This document shows, piece after piece, positions 27,501-33,378 of a DNA stretch of 33,378 nucleotides. Under the pieces are notes generated by a model that was given only the letters and a program-made list of their open reading frames with translations, was not told where the DNA came from and searched no databases. The stretch spans positions 1 to 33,378 of the forward strand of contig JAICQP010000010.1 in assembly GCA_025937815.1 (NCBI GenBank), read 5' to 3'. The DNA comes from Gemmatimonadota bacterium. Lineage in GTDB: Bacteria; Gemmatimonadota; Gemmatimonadetes; JACCXV01; JAHWKZ01. Position 1 is the stretch's first letter. Each line of letters begins with the position of its first letter. The translations under genes were made by a program, and so were the position numbers.

Positions 27501-27812
27501 GATGTTCGTCTGCTGGAAGTCTGACTGGGACGCGTAGAGGATCAGGGGCTTGCGGCGCTCCCAGTCGTGCCGGAAGACCTTCGAAAGCCGCGCGTACGCC
27601 CGCTCCGCCATGCGGGCCGCGTCCATGACGGCAGCTTCTTCCTCGGGATAGTAATGGATGTCGAAGTGCTCGGTCTGGAGCACCTTGAAGTCGAAATCGT
27701 CGTACTGGACCTTGTTCTTTCCGAACTGTGCGTGGGCGGGCGCGACGACGAGCAGTCCGACGACGATTGCAGCGGCGAGCGGTGAGAGGCGCGTGGCGAT
27801 CCTCCTGACCAA
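24579..27812 (-). CDS. Gluzincin peptidase-like, TolB-type propeller and Omp85-like barrel fusion protein
   Basis: 1077 residues. Signal peptide (LAAAIVVGLLVVAPAHA-QF). Residues 35-290 match peptidase MA-like domains: TLTHELVHAFQID (zinc HExxH, His141/His145) and WFMEGMAEYL (Glu174/Glu178). Residues about 300-640 are a beta-propeller with TolB/DPP-type blades (ALSPDGRKVAFVSDRD, WSPDGRRLVFTG, WSPDGSRIAFTTD, WGPGGGTIAFVSDRTG, WSRDGSRMVFSAFSDG). After a Pro/Glu-rich linker (640-740) the C-terminus has a beta-barrel with TLLRGYD (RGY box) and LMNVEVRFPLIDRPNLG, ending in Phe, as in BamA/Omp85 and surface-antigen barrels. It probably sits in the outer membrane facing the periplasm. The only usable start is TTG at 27810-27812. 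Confidence 0.87.
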   Translation of the reverse strand: MVRRIATRLSPLAAAIVVGLLVVAPAHAQFGKNKVQYDDFDFKVLQTEHFDIHYYPEEEAAVMDAARMAERAYARLSKVFRHDWERRKPLILYASQSDFQQTNIFQFQISEGTAGITERIRDRIVLFFPSAYPEFEHTLTHELVHAFQIDIMRQGALSQGSNPFAFRPPLWFMEGMAEYLTTGEIDPLTAMWLRDGSLSGYLTTIDELSRVGDIRVYRFGQALWYYIGTKYGDEKIGEIMQKAPLIGVREAFRASLNVELDQLSEEWLDAIRLTYLPQIGQFEHAEDFAHRLTDHVREDASINLAPALSPDGRKVAFVSDRDYFNDIYIADAETGDHVDKLLKGERTSSFESLRFLRVGLSFSPDGRFLAFSSKVGEQDAIYVMRVEDEDIVASLRFGMEGIETPSWSPDGRRLVFTGLEGGVSDLYVINRDGSGLERLTNDRYAQRDPVWSPDGSRIAFTTDFGAGTDFQLLSYDDYQIGLYDVASKEVTYLPDPVGKNINPQWGPGGGTIAFVSDRTGIPNVFLHDFRTNETYQITDLLTGVSGIIESSPALAWSRDGSRMVFSAFSDGGWDIYRLDDPLSGERQPWRPGEEAEYDLAAAAFVRPLAAGEGVAAARRIAAGTVSRRGVEPGSGAAAEPPEGEEETPDETGEVAEAPEEPDAVSYYLGEREPPRRDRVAMAVRRDMPTFEEPVDISTLLADPTIGLPRDTEGFEKRDYKVRFQPDLVGQPEVGFVSGVGAFGASQLAFSDLLGDHNMYVAASVYGSLSDSDLLFTYANLKKRMNWGAAVFQLRSDFAPLAARTSDDLFLYRSDVLRGLQVFGSYPISRFTRIELGAVATHVDRRIARFDFFDPVPDIEEDLPNEMYAAPSAAYVFDTAFYGSTGPIGGSRQRLEVLRAIGDRQFTQLYADARKYWLFRKNLTFATRLLFLGEFGEREENLRFRSIAGPTLLRGYDARDNEDPHPELIGSQLGLMNVEVRFPLIDRPNLGVGGLPPIRGAVWFDAGFARIPGEPFRFSTSEDPGPLGFRLVDGRASFGAGVRMNLFGFAVLRLDWAKQTDMAGLQESKVLFTLAPEF

Positions 27813-27846
27813 ACAGGTCCCGGCGAGGGTCGCCGGGCGTTCGCGA

Positions 27847-27876
27847 AGGGTATCACGGGGATGGGAGCAGGGTCAA
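27847..27876 (-). promoter_or_regulatory. Candidate promoter for the propeller/barrel gene
   Basis: Minus strand TTGACC (plus 27871-27876), 18-nt spacer, TACCCT (27847-27852), 35 nt before the TTG start. Confidence 0.4.
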
Positions 27877-27918
27877 CGGCTCCCCTCGTCGTTTGAAGCA
27901 TCCCCCGTAGACCACGGT

Positions 27919-28335
27919 TTAGTTCCGCGCGCCCCCCCCTTCCGCTTCGGCCCCGAATCGTTGCAGCGGCGCGTCGGCCCACAGGCGGTCGAGATCATAG
28001 AACGCGCGCGCCTCGCGATGAAACACGTGGACCACGAAATCCACGTAGTCGAGCAGCACCCAGCGCGTCTGCTTGAGGCCCTCGACGTGCCAGGGCCGGG
28101 CGTCGAACTCCTTCGCCAGCCGCTCCTCGATCCGCTCGGCGATCGAGCGGACCTGGATGTCGCTCTCGCCGCTGACGAGCACGAACCAGTCCGTAGCGGT
28201 GGTCAGCCCACGCAGGTCGAGCAGTGAGACGTCGCTTCCCTTGCGCTCGACCGCTTCCGCCGCGGCGGTCGTCGCCAGATCGCGGACGTGCTTCGCGTCG
28301 CTCTGCGCGTGTCTGCGCCTCGCCGGCCGGGTCAA
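27919..28335 (-). CDS. rsfS: Ribosomal silencing factor RsfS
   Basis: 138 residues. RsfS (Iojap/DUF143) binds ribosomal protein uL14 and blocks subunit joining when nutrients are scarce. Core motifs: KGSDVSLLDLRGLTTATDWFVLVSG, SDIQVRSIAERIEERL, and WVLLDYVDFVVHVFHREARAFYDLDRLWADAP near the C-terminus. TTG at 28333-28335 overlaps the rplI stop (TTGA); no other start keeps the N-terminal helix. It usually sits with nadD; here it closes the rpsF-rplI cluster. Confidence 0.95.
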   Translation of the reverse strand: MTRPARRRHAQSDAKHVRDLATTAAAEAVERKGSDVSLLDLRGLTTATDWFVLVSGESDIQVRSIAERIEERLAKEFDARPWHVEGLKQTRWVLLDYVDFVVHVFHREARAFYDLDRLWADAPLQRFGAEAEGGGARN

Positions 28336-28793
28336 CCCTCTTCGCGCTCCACGCGCACCGTGATCGACTGGCTCACCTGCGGATGGAGCCGCAGCGGCAC
28401 TTCGAATTCGCCGAGGGACTTGATCGGCTGGTCGAGCTTGATGCGCGTGCGCTCGATCTCGAAGCCCAGAGCCTCGAGCCGCTCGGAGATGTCGGCGATC
28501 GTGACCGAGCCGTACAGCTGATCCTCCTCGCCGGCGTTCTCGCGGAACTCGAGCACCGTTCCCTCGAGGCGGGCGGCCAGAGACTCGGCGTCCACGCGCT
28601 CGCGCTGGAGCTTCTCCTCGTACTTCTTCTTCTCCTGCATCACGCGGTGCTTGTTCGACTCCGTCGCCACGTACGCCAGACCCCTCGGCAGCAGGTAATT
28701 GCGGGCGTACCCCGGGGCGACTTCCACGAGGTCCCCGGCATGGCCGAGCTCCTCGACCTCCGCGCGCAGGATCACTTCGGTGTTCTTGGGCAT
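28332..28793 (-). CDS. rplI: Large-subunit ribosomal protein bL9
   Basis: 153 residues. The N-terminal rRNA-binding domain has VILRAEVEELGHAGDLVEVAPGYARNYLLPRGLA, the bL9 signature; a long connecting helix (HRVMQEKKKYEEKLQRERVDAESLAARL) leads to the C-terminal domain (LYGSVTIADISERL). ATG at 28791-28793 with GAGGAGG 8 nt upstream. It follows the DUF2232-like gene by 13 bp. Confidence 0.98.
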   Translation of the reverse strand: MPKNTEVILRAEVEELGHAGDLVEVAPGYARNYLLPRGLAYVATESNKHRVMQEKKKYEEKLQRERVDAESLAARLEGTVLEFRENAGEEDQLYGSVTIADISERLEALGFEIERTRIKLDQPIKSLGEFEVPLRLHPQVSQSITVRVEREEG

Positions 28794-28806
28794 TGTGCTT
28801 TCCTCC

Positions 28807-29715
28807 TCACGAAGTCTGTTCTTCGCGCTCGCGAAATCCGAGCCATACGTCCGCCAGCCCGATCGCCAGCCACGCGGCGGCGAATGGGGCCAGGACCATT
28901 GCCAATCCGACCAACGCGAGCCGCGCGATGGTTCCCAATCCACGTCGGCCGAGCCACCACCAGGCAAGCGCGAGGCCTGTCATCCAGTAGACGACCCCCA
29001 GCGCGAGGGCGACGTTGCCGGCGGCGCGCTGGACCCAGTAGACATCCGACCACAGGCCGGCGAGCCCGGCGATAAGCGGCCACACCAGGAGCTCCGGCGG
29101 CCGGAACCGCTCGAACGGACGCGGCACGAGCCGGCGGCCCAGGTCCGACCCGACCCGACCCCAGCGGCCGAGGAGCCTCAGCGACAGCCAGACCCCGAGC
29201 CAGATACCCAGCGCGGCGAGGGCCGGCCACACCGCCACCACGCCCCGCGCTATGTCCCCATACAGCGCCTCCATGGCGGCCAGCGTCTCCTGGCGCACCC
29301 CGAAGGCGCGGTACGGCGCGATCGCCTGGCGCCCGCTCTCCAAGATCCCGGCCTCGATCGCCGCCTCCCAGCGGCCGATCACCTGTCCGCCGAGCCAAAT
29401 CATTGCGGCCAGCCCGATTCCGGCGATCCCGATCACGGGAGCGAAGAGCACGTCCATCCCCAGCTGTCGATCCCCACGCGCAACGACGGTGGCGGACGTC
29501 ATGGTCGCGACTCCCGTCACAGCCAGGAGCCCGGCCCCGATCCCCGACCCCACCATCGTCGCCGCGACCAGCGCGACCAGAACTACTCCCGCGACCCGCA
29601 CCGCCACGCGCCGGTCGAAGAGCGCGAACACGAGGCCCGCCGGCAGCCCCAGCGTGAGCCATGGTCCCGGCAGGCTCGCGAACAGGAGCGAGAGCCCGAC
29701 CGTCCATTCGGCCAG
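28807..29715 (-). CDS. DUF2232 (YybS-like) polytopic membrane protein
   Basis: About 302 residues, mostly membrane helices (for example LVFALFDRRVAVRVAGVVLVALVAA, LVWPLIAGLAGLW, IARLALVGLAMVLAPFAAAWLAIGLADVW). The position between rpsR and rplI and the GLSLLFASLPGPWLTLGLPAGLVF start match the DUF2232/YybS family, which occupies this site in many bacteria; its function is unknown. The start is unresolved: no ATG, GTG or TTG lies between the rpsR stop and the first helix. A CTG at 29713-29715 with GAGGA 6 nt upstream is used here; an in-frame GTG inside rpsR (29838) is the main alternative. Confidence 0.78.
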   Translation of the reverse strand: MAEWTVGLSLLFASLPGPWLTLGLPAGLVFALFDRRVAVRVAGVVLVALVAATMVGSGIGAGLLAVTGVATMTSATVVARGDRQLGMDVLFAPVIGIAGIGLAAMIWLGGQVIGRWEAAIEAGILESGRQAIAPYRAFGVRQETLAAMEALYGDIARGVVAVWPALAALGIWLGVWLSLRLLGRWGRVGSDLGRRLVPRPFERFRPPELLVWPLIAGLAGLWSDVYWVQRAAGNVALALGVVYWMTGLALAWWWLGRRGLGTIARLALVGLAMVLAPFAAAWLAIGLADVWLGFREREEQTS

Positions 29716-29747
29716 CCCCCATCCTCGGCTCGTCGACTCGGTCGATG

Positions 29748-29972
29748 CTATCGCTGGTGGTCTGGGATATAGGAGACGAGCGCCAGATACCGGCCGCGCT
29801 TGATCGCCTGCGAAAGCTGGCGCTGATGCCCCGCGCACGTGCCCGAGACCCGGCGCGGCAGGATCTTGCCCCGGTCGTTGGTGAAACGGTCGAGCAGGTG
29901 CTCGTCCTTGTAGTCGATCGCCACCTTGTTCTCGCAGAAGTGGCACGTCTTGCGGCGCGAGTGGTGGTTCAT
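29748..29972 (-). CDS. rpsR: Small-subunit ribosomal protein bS18
   Basis: 74 residues. CHFCENKVAIDYKDEHLLDRFTNDRGKILPRRVSGTCAGHQRQLSQAIKRGRYLALVSYIPDH is diagnostic. The two N-terminal Cys (Cys10, Cys13) and Cys45 suggest the zinc-binding form. ATG at 29970-29972 overlaps the rpsF stop (ATGA). No ssb lies between rpsF and rpsR, unlike many bacteria. Confidence 0.98.
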   Translation of the reverse strand: MNHHSRRKTCHFCENKVAIDYKDEHLLDRFTNDRGKILPRRVSGTCAGHQRQLSQAIKRGRYLALVSYIPDHQR

Positions 29973-30313
29973 GCTTCACTCTCCTCGTCTGGCCGCGGCG
30001 CCCGGACGGGGGCCGGCGTGGGAACGAGCGGATCCACCACGGTCAGCTGCCTGAGGACTTGCTCGTCGAGGCGCATGATGCGCTCGAACTCGGTCAGCGC
30101 CGAGGGCTCGGTCTCGTAGCGCATGACCGCGTAGATCCCCTGCTCTTTCTTGTCGATCGGATAGGCCAGCTTGCGCTTGCCCCAGACGTCGACCTTGACG
30201 GAGTCTCCGCCGTTCGGCGCGACGAGACTGGACAGGCGCTGGATCTTCTCCTGCACCTGGGAATCTTCCAGGGTGGAGTCGAAGATGATCACGGTTTCGT
30301 AGGGTCTTGGCAC
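29969..30313 (-). CDS. rpsF: Small-subunit ribosomal protein bS6
   Basis: 114 residues. YETVIIFDSTLEDSQVQEKIQRL, VDVWGKRKLAYPIDKKEQGIYAVMRYE and LDEQVLRQLTVV are bS6 core elements; the Pro/Glu-rich tail is a common extension. GTG at 30311-30313 with AGGGAG 8 nt upstream. bS6 dimerises with bS18 on 16S rRNA. First gene of the ribosomal cluster. Confidence 0.97.
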   Translation of the reverse strand: MPRPYETVIIFDSTLEDSQVQEKIQRLSSLVAPNGGDSVKVDVWGKRKLAYPIDKKEQGIYAVMRYETEPSALTEFERIMRLDEQVLRQLTVVDPLVPTPAPVRAPRPDEESEA

Positions 30314-30383
30314 TCGGGCGCTCCCTTCGGTCTATGGCGGTCCGCCCCCGCGTGGGACGAACAGGGTGCTGGGAAAGGCCGAG

Positions 30384-30412
30384 AAGCTACCCCGCAACCC
30401 CCGCTACGTCAA
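30384..30412 (-). promoter_or_regulatory. rpsF: Candidate promoter and leader of the rpsF operon
   Basis: Minus strand TTGACG (plus 30407-30412), 17-nt spacer, TAGCTT (30384-30389). The ~60-nt leader contains GGCGG-A-CCGCC and other GC pairing close to the rpsF start. A bS6:bS18 autoregulatory leader is known in other bacteria; I cannot confirm its motif here. Confidence 0.5.
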
Positions 30413-30418
30413 CGCCTT

Positions 30419-30446
30419 TTGCCGCCTTACTGCGCCCGCGTATCTT
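30419..30446 (+). promoter_or_regulatory. Candidate promoter for bolA, implying a leaderless mRNA
   Basis: TTGCCG (30419-30424), 16-nt spacer, TATCTT (30441-30446). Its -10 ends only 7 nt before the ATG at 30454, and no Shine-Dalgarno is visible. Confidence 0.45.
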
Positions 30447-30453
30447 GCTCCGC

Positions 30454-30717
30454 ATGACGGATGGATCGCTGCGAGAACGTGTGCGCGAGCGCCTTGAGCA
30501 GGCGTTCGGGGGGCCGGTCGAGGTGCGCGACCTGACCGGCACCGACAACCACTTCGAGGTGCGGGTCGTGTCGGCGGAGTTCGAAGGGAAGACGCCCGTC
30601 GAGCGCCACAAGCTCGTCTACGCGCCCCTGCGCGACTGGATCGACGACGACACCGTGCACGCGCTGTCGGTGCGCGCATACACGCCCGCGCAGCACCAAT
30701 CCCTCGACCTGCGATGA
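30454..30717 (+). CDS. bolA: BolA-family protein
   Basis: 87 residues. RVRERLEQAFG, DNHFEVRVVSAEFEGKTPVERHKLVYAPLRDWI and VHALSVRAYTP follow the BolA/IbaG fold, with the conserved His in RHKLVY that ligates a shared [2Fe-2S] cluster with monothiol glutaredoxin. The gene is 31 bp upstream of grxD, which supports that partnership. ATG at 30454-30456; the -10-like TATCTT just upstream suggests leaderless translation. Confidence 0.92.
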   Translation: MTDGSLRERVRERLEQAFGGPVEVRDLTGTDNHFEVRVVSAEFEGKTPVERHKLVYAPLRDWIDDDTVHALSVRAYTPAQHQSLDLR

Positions 30718-30748
30718 TGATGCAAACCGAAGCCACGGAGCGATAGCC

Positions 30749-31084
30749 ATGCGACCCGAAATGAAGGAACGGATCGACCGCGAGATCCGCGAGCACCCGA
30801 TCACGATCTACATGAAGGGGACCGAGATGTTTCCGCGGTGCGGCTTCTCGGCCGCCACCGTCGAGGCGCTGCGCCAGGCGGGGGCGGAGGGAAGCATCCA
30901 TTCGATCGACGTCCTGGCGGATCCGGAGATCCGCGAGTCGATCAAGGAGTACAGCGACTGGCCGACGATCCCCCAGGTCTACATCGGCGGCGAGTTCGTC
31001 GGCGGGTGCGACATCACCCGGGAGCTGTACGCGACGGGCGAACTGCAGAGCCGGATCGAGAAGGCGCTCTCGACCGCGGGCTGA
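30749..31084 (+). CDS. grxD: Monothiol glutaredoxin, Grx4 type
   Basis: 111 residues. The CGFS active site (Cys31) lies in YMKGTEMFPRCGFSAATVEAL; WPTIPQVYIGGEFVGGCDI carries the cis-Pro and GG glutathione/[2Fe-2S]-binding elements. Such proteins carry Fe-S clusters and work with BolA. ATG at 30749-30751 with GGAG 9 nt upstream. It is followed by two GC hairpins and then the oxidase gene. Confidence 0.96.
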   Translation: MRPEMKERIDREIREHPITIYMKGTEMFPRCGFSAATVEALRQAGAEGSIHSIDVLADPEIRESIKEYSDWPTIPQVYIGGEFVGGCDITRELYATGELQSRIEKALSTAG

Positions 31085-31085
31085 A

Positions 31086-31125
31086 CCCCGGCCCCGCCGG
31101 GGCCGAGCGCCCGCGTTCCCGCGGG
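31086..31125 (+). terminator. Two GC hairpins downstream of grxD
   Basis: CCCCGGC-CCC-GCCGGGG (31086-31102) and CCCGCG-TTCC-CGCGGG (31110-31125), 2 nt after the grxD stop. No U-run follows, so termination strength is uncertain. Confidence 0.5.
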
Positions 31126-31170
31126 TCGACTTTCTCCAGCGATGTGGTATGCTGGATACAGCCCCCGCCG

Positions 31171-33066
31171 ATGATGCGGTTCTCCGTCAGCCTCCCCGCC
31201 GTGGCGCTCGCCACGTTGCTCCTGCCCGTTGCCATGCACGGACAAGCGAGTCTCGCCGGGTCCGTTCAGCCGCCCAGAATCCTTCCCAACGACAATCGCG
31301 TGCCTGCCGGAGTGCTCGAGGACGGTGTGCTCACCCTGCGGCTCGACGCGCGCGAGGGAATGTGGCACCCGCACGGATTCGACCGCGAGGGAATCCGGAT
31401 CGGCGCCTTCGCGGAGGTGGGCGGACCGCTCCAGATTCCCGGACCCCTGATCCGGGTGCCCATCGGGACCGAGGTGCGGACCAGCGTGCGGAATTCGCTG
31501 GGCAAATCGCTGGCCGTCTTCGGCCTCGGAGCCGAGCGCGGCGCATCCGGAGACAGCGTCCTCGTCGCGAGCGGGGGTGTCGCCGAGTTCGCCTTCGTCG
31601 CGAGCGAGCCGGGTACCTACTACTACCTTGGGAGGACCGAGCAGTCGGGCGTCCCCGATCCCGTATGGACCGGGAGCCTCCACGGCGCGATCGTCGTCGA
31701 CCCTGCCGGCGCCCGTGCCAGGCCGGGCGACCGCGTCTTCGTGCTCTCCTCGTGGTTCACATTCGACACGACGAACTTCAGCGACCTGTCGAGCGACGCG
31801 GTGATCACCGCGAACGGTCTCGCCTGGCCTCATACGGAGGTCGTCGAGGCCACCCAAGGCGACAGCCTGGAGTGGCGCTGGATCAACCTCTCGGCACTGG
31901 ACCATCCCATGCACCTCCACGGCTTCCACTTCCGCGTGGATGCCAGGGGCGACGGTGTGCGCGACACCCTGTATCCCTCGGATCGGCGGCAGCTGGCCGT
32001 GACCGAGCACGTCGGCCCCGGCCATACCGCGACGACCACCTGGTCGCCGGACCGCTCCGGGAACTGGATCTTCCATTGCCACATGCTGAGCCACATGTCG
32101 ACGATCGAGATCGTCAACTCCGCCCTCGTCGATCGCAGCAAGGGCCACGGCCAAGACGCCCAGCACATGATGGGGATGCTGGTAGTGGGAATCCGCGTCA
32201 TGCCCTCCGGTCCATCGGAGGTCAAGCCGGCCGAAGCCCGCCGGCTCCGCCTCCTCATCCGCTCCCGACCGGAGGTGTACGGGAAGTACCCCGGTTATGC
32301 CTACGTCCTCGGCGGCTCGGCGGAAGCGGAGGACCCGGACGCGCTCACCGTGCCCGGCCCGACGCTCGTCCTCGAGAAAGACGAACGGGTGGCGATCACG
32401 CTGGTCAACGAGTCCCACGAGCCCGCCGCCGTCCACTGGCACGGGATCGAGCTCGAGAGCTACCCGGACGGCGTGCCCGGGTGGAGCGGCGAGGAAGAGC
32501 GCGTCCTGCCCCCGATCCCGCCTGGAGACTCGCTCACGGTGCGCTTCACGCCACCCCGCGCGGGCACGTTCATGTACCACTCGCACTTCAACGAAATGCA
32601 GCAGACGAGCTCCGGGCTGTACGGACCGATCGTCGTGCTGGAGCCCGGCCGGACGTTCGATCCGGAGACGGACCGGGTGCTGGTGTTCAGCGACGGCGGA
32701 CCCTGGTCCAGCTTCATCGACGCATCGACGATCCCGCCGACTCTGCTCAACGGGCAGGTCGACCCGGAGGCGCTCGAGCTCCGCGCTGGGACGACCTACC
32801 GCTTCCGACTCATCAACATCCTGACCGAGACGCGCGTCCGCGTGGAGCTCCAGAGGGGAGAGGAGCCGGCCGAATGGCGCGCGATCGCCAAGGATGGCGC
32901 GGACCTGCCGCCGTCCCTGGCGACCGTGCGGCCCGCGCACCTCGGGTTCCTTCCAGGCGAGATCTACGACTTCGAGTTCACTCCCGAGACTCCGGGCGAG
33001 CTCGAGCTCGCGTTCGGCAAGGGGGAGCCGGAGACCTTCACCCGGGTTCCCGTGCGGGTGCGCTGA
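31171..33066 (+). CDS. Multicopper oxidase with permuted copper-motif order
   Basis: 631 residues with a signal peptide (VSLPAVALATLLLPVAMHGQA). Four cupredoxin-like units are visible. Unit 1 (about 90-180) aligns with laccase domain 1 but has VFGLG and YYYLG where copper His should be. Unit 2 (186-318) has HPMHLHG (245-251) and HCHMLSH (302-308), the L3 and L4 motifs usually found last. Unit 3 (395-493) has VHWHG (421-425) and MYHSH (468-472), the L1 and L2 motifs usually found first. Unit 4 (499-620) resembles unit 2 without copper ligands. The position normally holding the type 1 axial ligand after HCHxxxH appears to be Glu313. A periplasmic oxidase of metal ions or phenolics is likely. 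ATG 31171 (or 31174), no Shine-Dalgarno. Confidence 0.9.
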   Translation: MMRFSVSLPAVALATLLLPVAMHGQASLAGSVQPPRILPNDNRVPAGVLEDGVLTLRLDAREGMWHPHGFDREGIRIGAFAEVGGPLQIPGPLIRVPIGTEVRTSVRNSLGKSLAVFGLGAERGASGDSVLVASGGVAEFAFVASEPGTYYYLGRTEQSGVPDPVWTGSLHGAIVVDPAGARARPGDRVFVLSSWFTFDTTNFSDLSSDAVITANGLAWPHTEVVEATQGDSLEWRWINLSALDHPMHLHGFHFRVDARGDGVRDTLYPSDRRQLAVTEHVGPGHTATTTWSPDRSGNWIFHCHMLSHMSTIEIVNSALVDRSKGHGQDAQHMMGMLVVGIRVMPSGPSEVKPAEARRLRLLIRSRPEVYGKYPGYAYVLGGSAEAEDPDALTVPGPTLVLEKDERVAITLVNESHEPAAVHWHGIELESYPDGVPGWSGEEERVLPPIPPGDSLTVRFTPPRAGTFMYHSHFNEMQQTSSGLYGPIVVLEPGRTFDPETDRVLVFSDGGPWSSFIDASTIPPTLLNGQVDPEALELRAGTTYRFRLINILTETRVRVELQRGEEPAEWRAIAKDGADLPPSLATVRPAHLGFLPGEIYDFEFTPETPGELELAFGKGEPETFTRVPVRVR

Positions 33067-33103
33067 ACGGAGCACCCTGCCGGGTGTTGCTGCTCCCGTT
33101 CAG
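33062..33103. terminator. Bidirectional terminator-like hairpin between the oxidase and the AHSA1-like gene
   Basis: CTGAACGG (33062-33069) pairs with CCGTTCAG (33096-33103), with an inner CACCC/GGGTG stem. The arms contain both convergent stop codons, so it serves either direction. No U-run. Confidence 0.6.
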
Positions 33104-33378
33104 CTCTCCGAAGTCCAGTCCTCCCGGCCGTCCACGTACATGAGCGATCCGGGTGTAGTCAGGGTCTCGCCGGTCTCGAGCAGGGTCTTGAGACCCGAGA
33201 GGACCATCGGCCAGCCGCCGTAGAGCTCGTCGTTGGCGCCGTCGCGCAGCTGATCGTGGGTGACTACCAGCCGGCACGAGTCTTCGATCTTCTCGATCTC
33301 CCAGGTCACGCGCGACGTCCCCTCGTCCTTGACGTCGTCGCTCCACAAGGCGCGGAAGCTCTGGACGAGCCGCCGCGG
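33100..33378 (-). CDS. AHSA1/SRPBCC-family protein, N-terminus cut by window edge
   Basis: The last 92 residues before a TGA at 33100-33102; the gene starts beyond the right edge. SRVTWEIEKIEDSCRLVVTHDQLRD and GGWPMVLSGLKTLLETGE match the C-terminal half of AHSA1-type START-fold proteins (beta-strands, then a long helix preceded by GGWP). Such proteins bind hydrophobic ligands or act as Hsp90-activator homologues; often they pair with an ArsR-type regulator, which would be outside the window. Role unknown. Confidence 0.82.
   Translation of the reverse strand, partial: PRRLVQSFRALWSDDVKDEGTSRVTWEIEKIEDSCRLVVTHDQLRDGANDELYGGWPMVLSGLKTLLETGETLTTPGSLMYVDGREDWTSES

Noticed and set aside
29941-29955. 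TGGCACG...TTGCGG resembling a sigma-54 promoter
   Set aside because: Spacing between the GG and GC elements is too short, and it lies inside the rpsR coding sequence.
30314-30377. bS6:bS18 autoregulatory leader motif
   Set aside because: GC-rich pairing exists, but I could not match the published motif by eye; a covariance-model search would decide.

Overview
High-GC bacterial chromosome segment with dense, mostly minus-strand coding. Taxonomy is inference: a PorV/UPF0164-like outer-membrane protein, a secreted protein ending in a FlgD-type immunoglobulin-like tail, a protease/TolB-propeller/barrel fusion, and double-membrane envelope genes point to the FCB superphylum, perhaps an Eisenbacteria-, Krumholzibacteriota- or Gemmatimonadota-like lineage. 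Almost everything is chromosomal housekeeping. I see no tRNA, rRNA, CRISPR array, integrase or insertion sequence.

Layout. 1-1186 (minus): 5' part of a GalU-type nucleotidyltransferase and a prepilin peptidase. 1246-3345: a TPR/AAA+/Fis sigma-54 activator. 3564-5448: tsaD, a YbbR-domain protein and a tiny membrane protein. 5662-7027: a CcdA/TlpA thiol-redox pair. 7085-10493: a BlaI-type repressor, an M56 (BlaR1-type) membrane protease whose sensor end is a HEAT-repeat array, and a second exported HEAT protein, under a promoter with a perfect 22-bp palindrome over its -10. 10638-12088: a small lipoprotein convergent with a full-length Ada. 12223-14866: agmatinase, pyruvoyl-dependent arginine decarboxylase (together arginine to putrescine) and a degenerate UshA-like lipoprotein. 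15003-18386: PorV-like protein, FlgD-tail protein, Fur-family regulator and an unknown protein, overlapping end to end. 18487-24321: DUF4870-like membrane protein, SMC, and a ParA-like pseudo-ATPase fused to two SPOR domains. 24579-27812: the protease/propeller/barrel fusion. 27919-30313: rpsF-rpsR-(DUF2232-like)-rplI-rsfS. 30454-31084 (plus): BolA and monothiol glutaredoxin. 31171-33066: a multicopper oxidase. The window ends inside an AHSA1/SRPBCC protein.

Most noteworthy. (1) Three ~120-bp intergenic elements (5538-5660, 13122-13242, 14878-14995) share long inverted arms whose base pairs co-vary between copies. All keep the same C-C mismatch, all have the same orientation, and all start 1-12 nt after the stop codon of a minus-strand gene. 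They look like an undescribed structured intercistronic or 3'-end element. (2) The multicopper oxidase has its copper motifs in swapped order (L3, L4, then L1, L2). Internal homology suggests a tandemly duplicated two-domain enzyme that lost copper ligands in its first and last domains. (3) The M56-HEAT sensor with its BlaI repressor and operator. (4) The ParA-like/SPOR fusion without a Walker A motif. (5) The gluzincin/TolB/barrel fusion.
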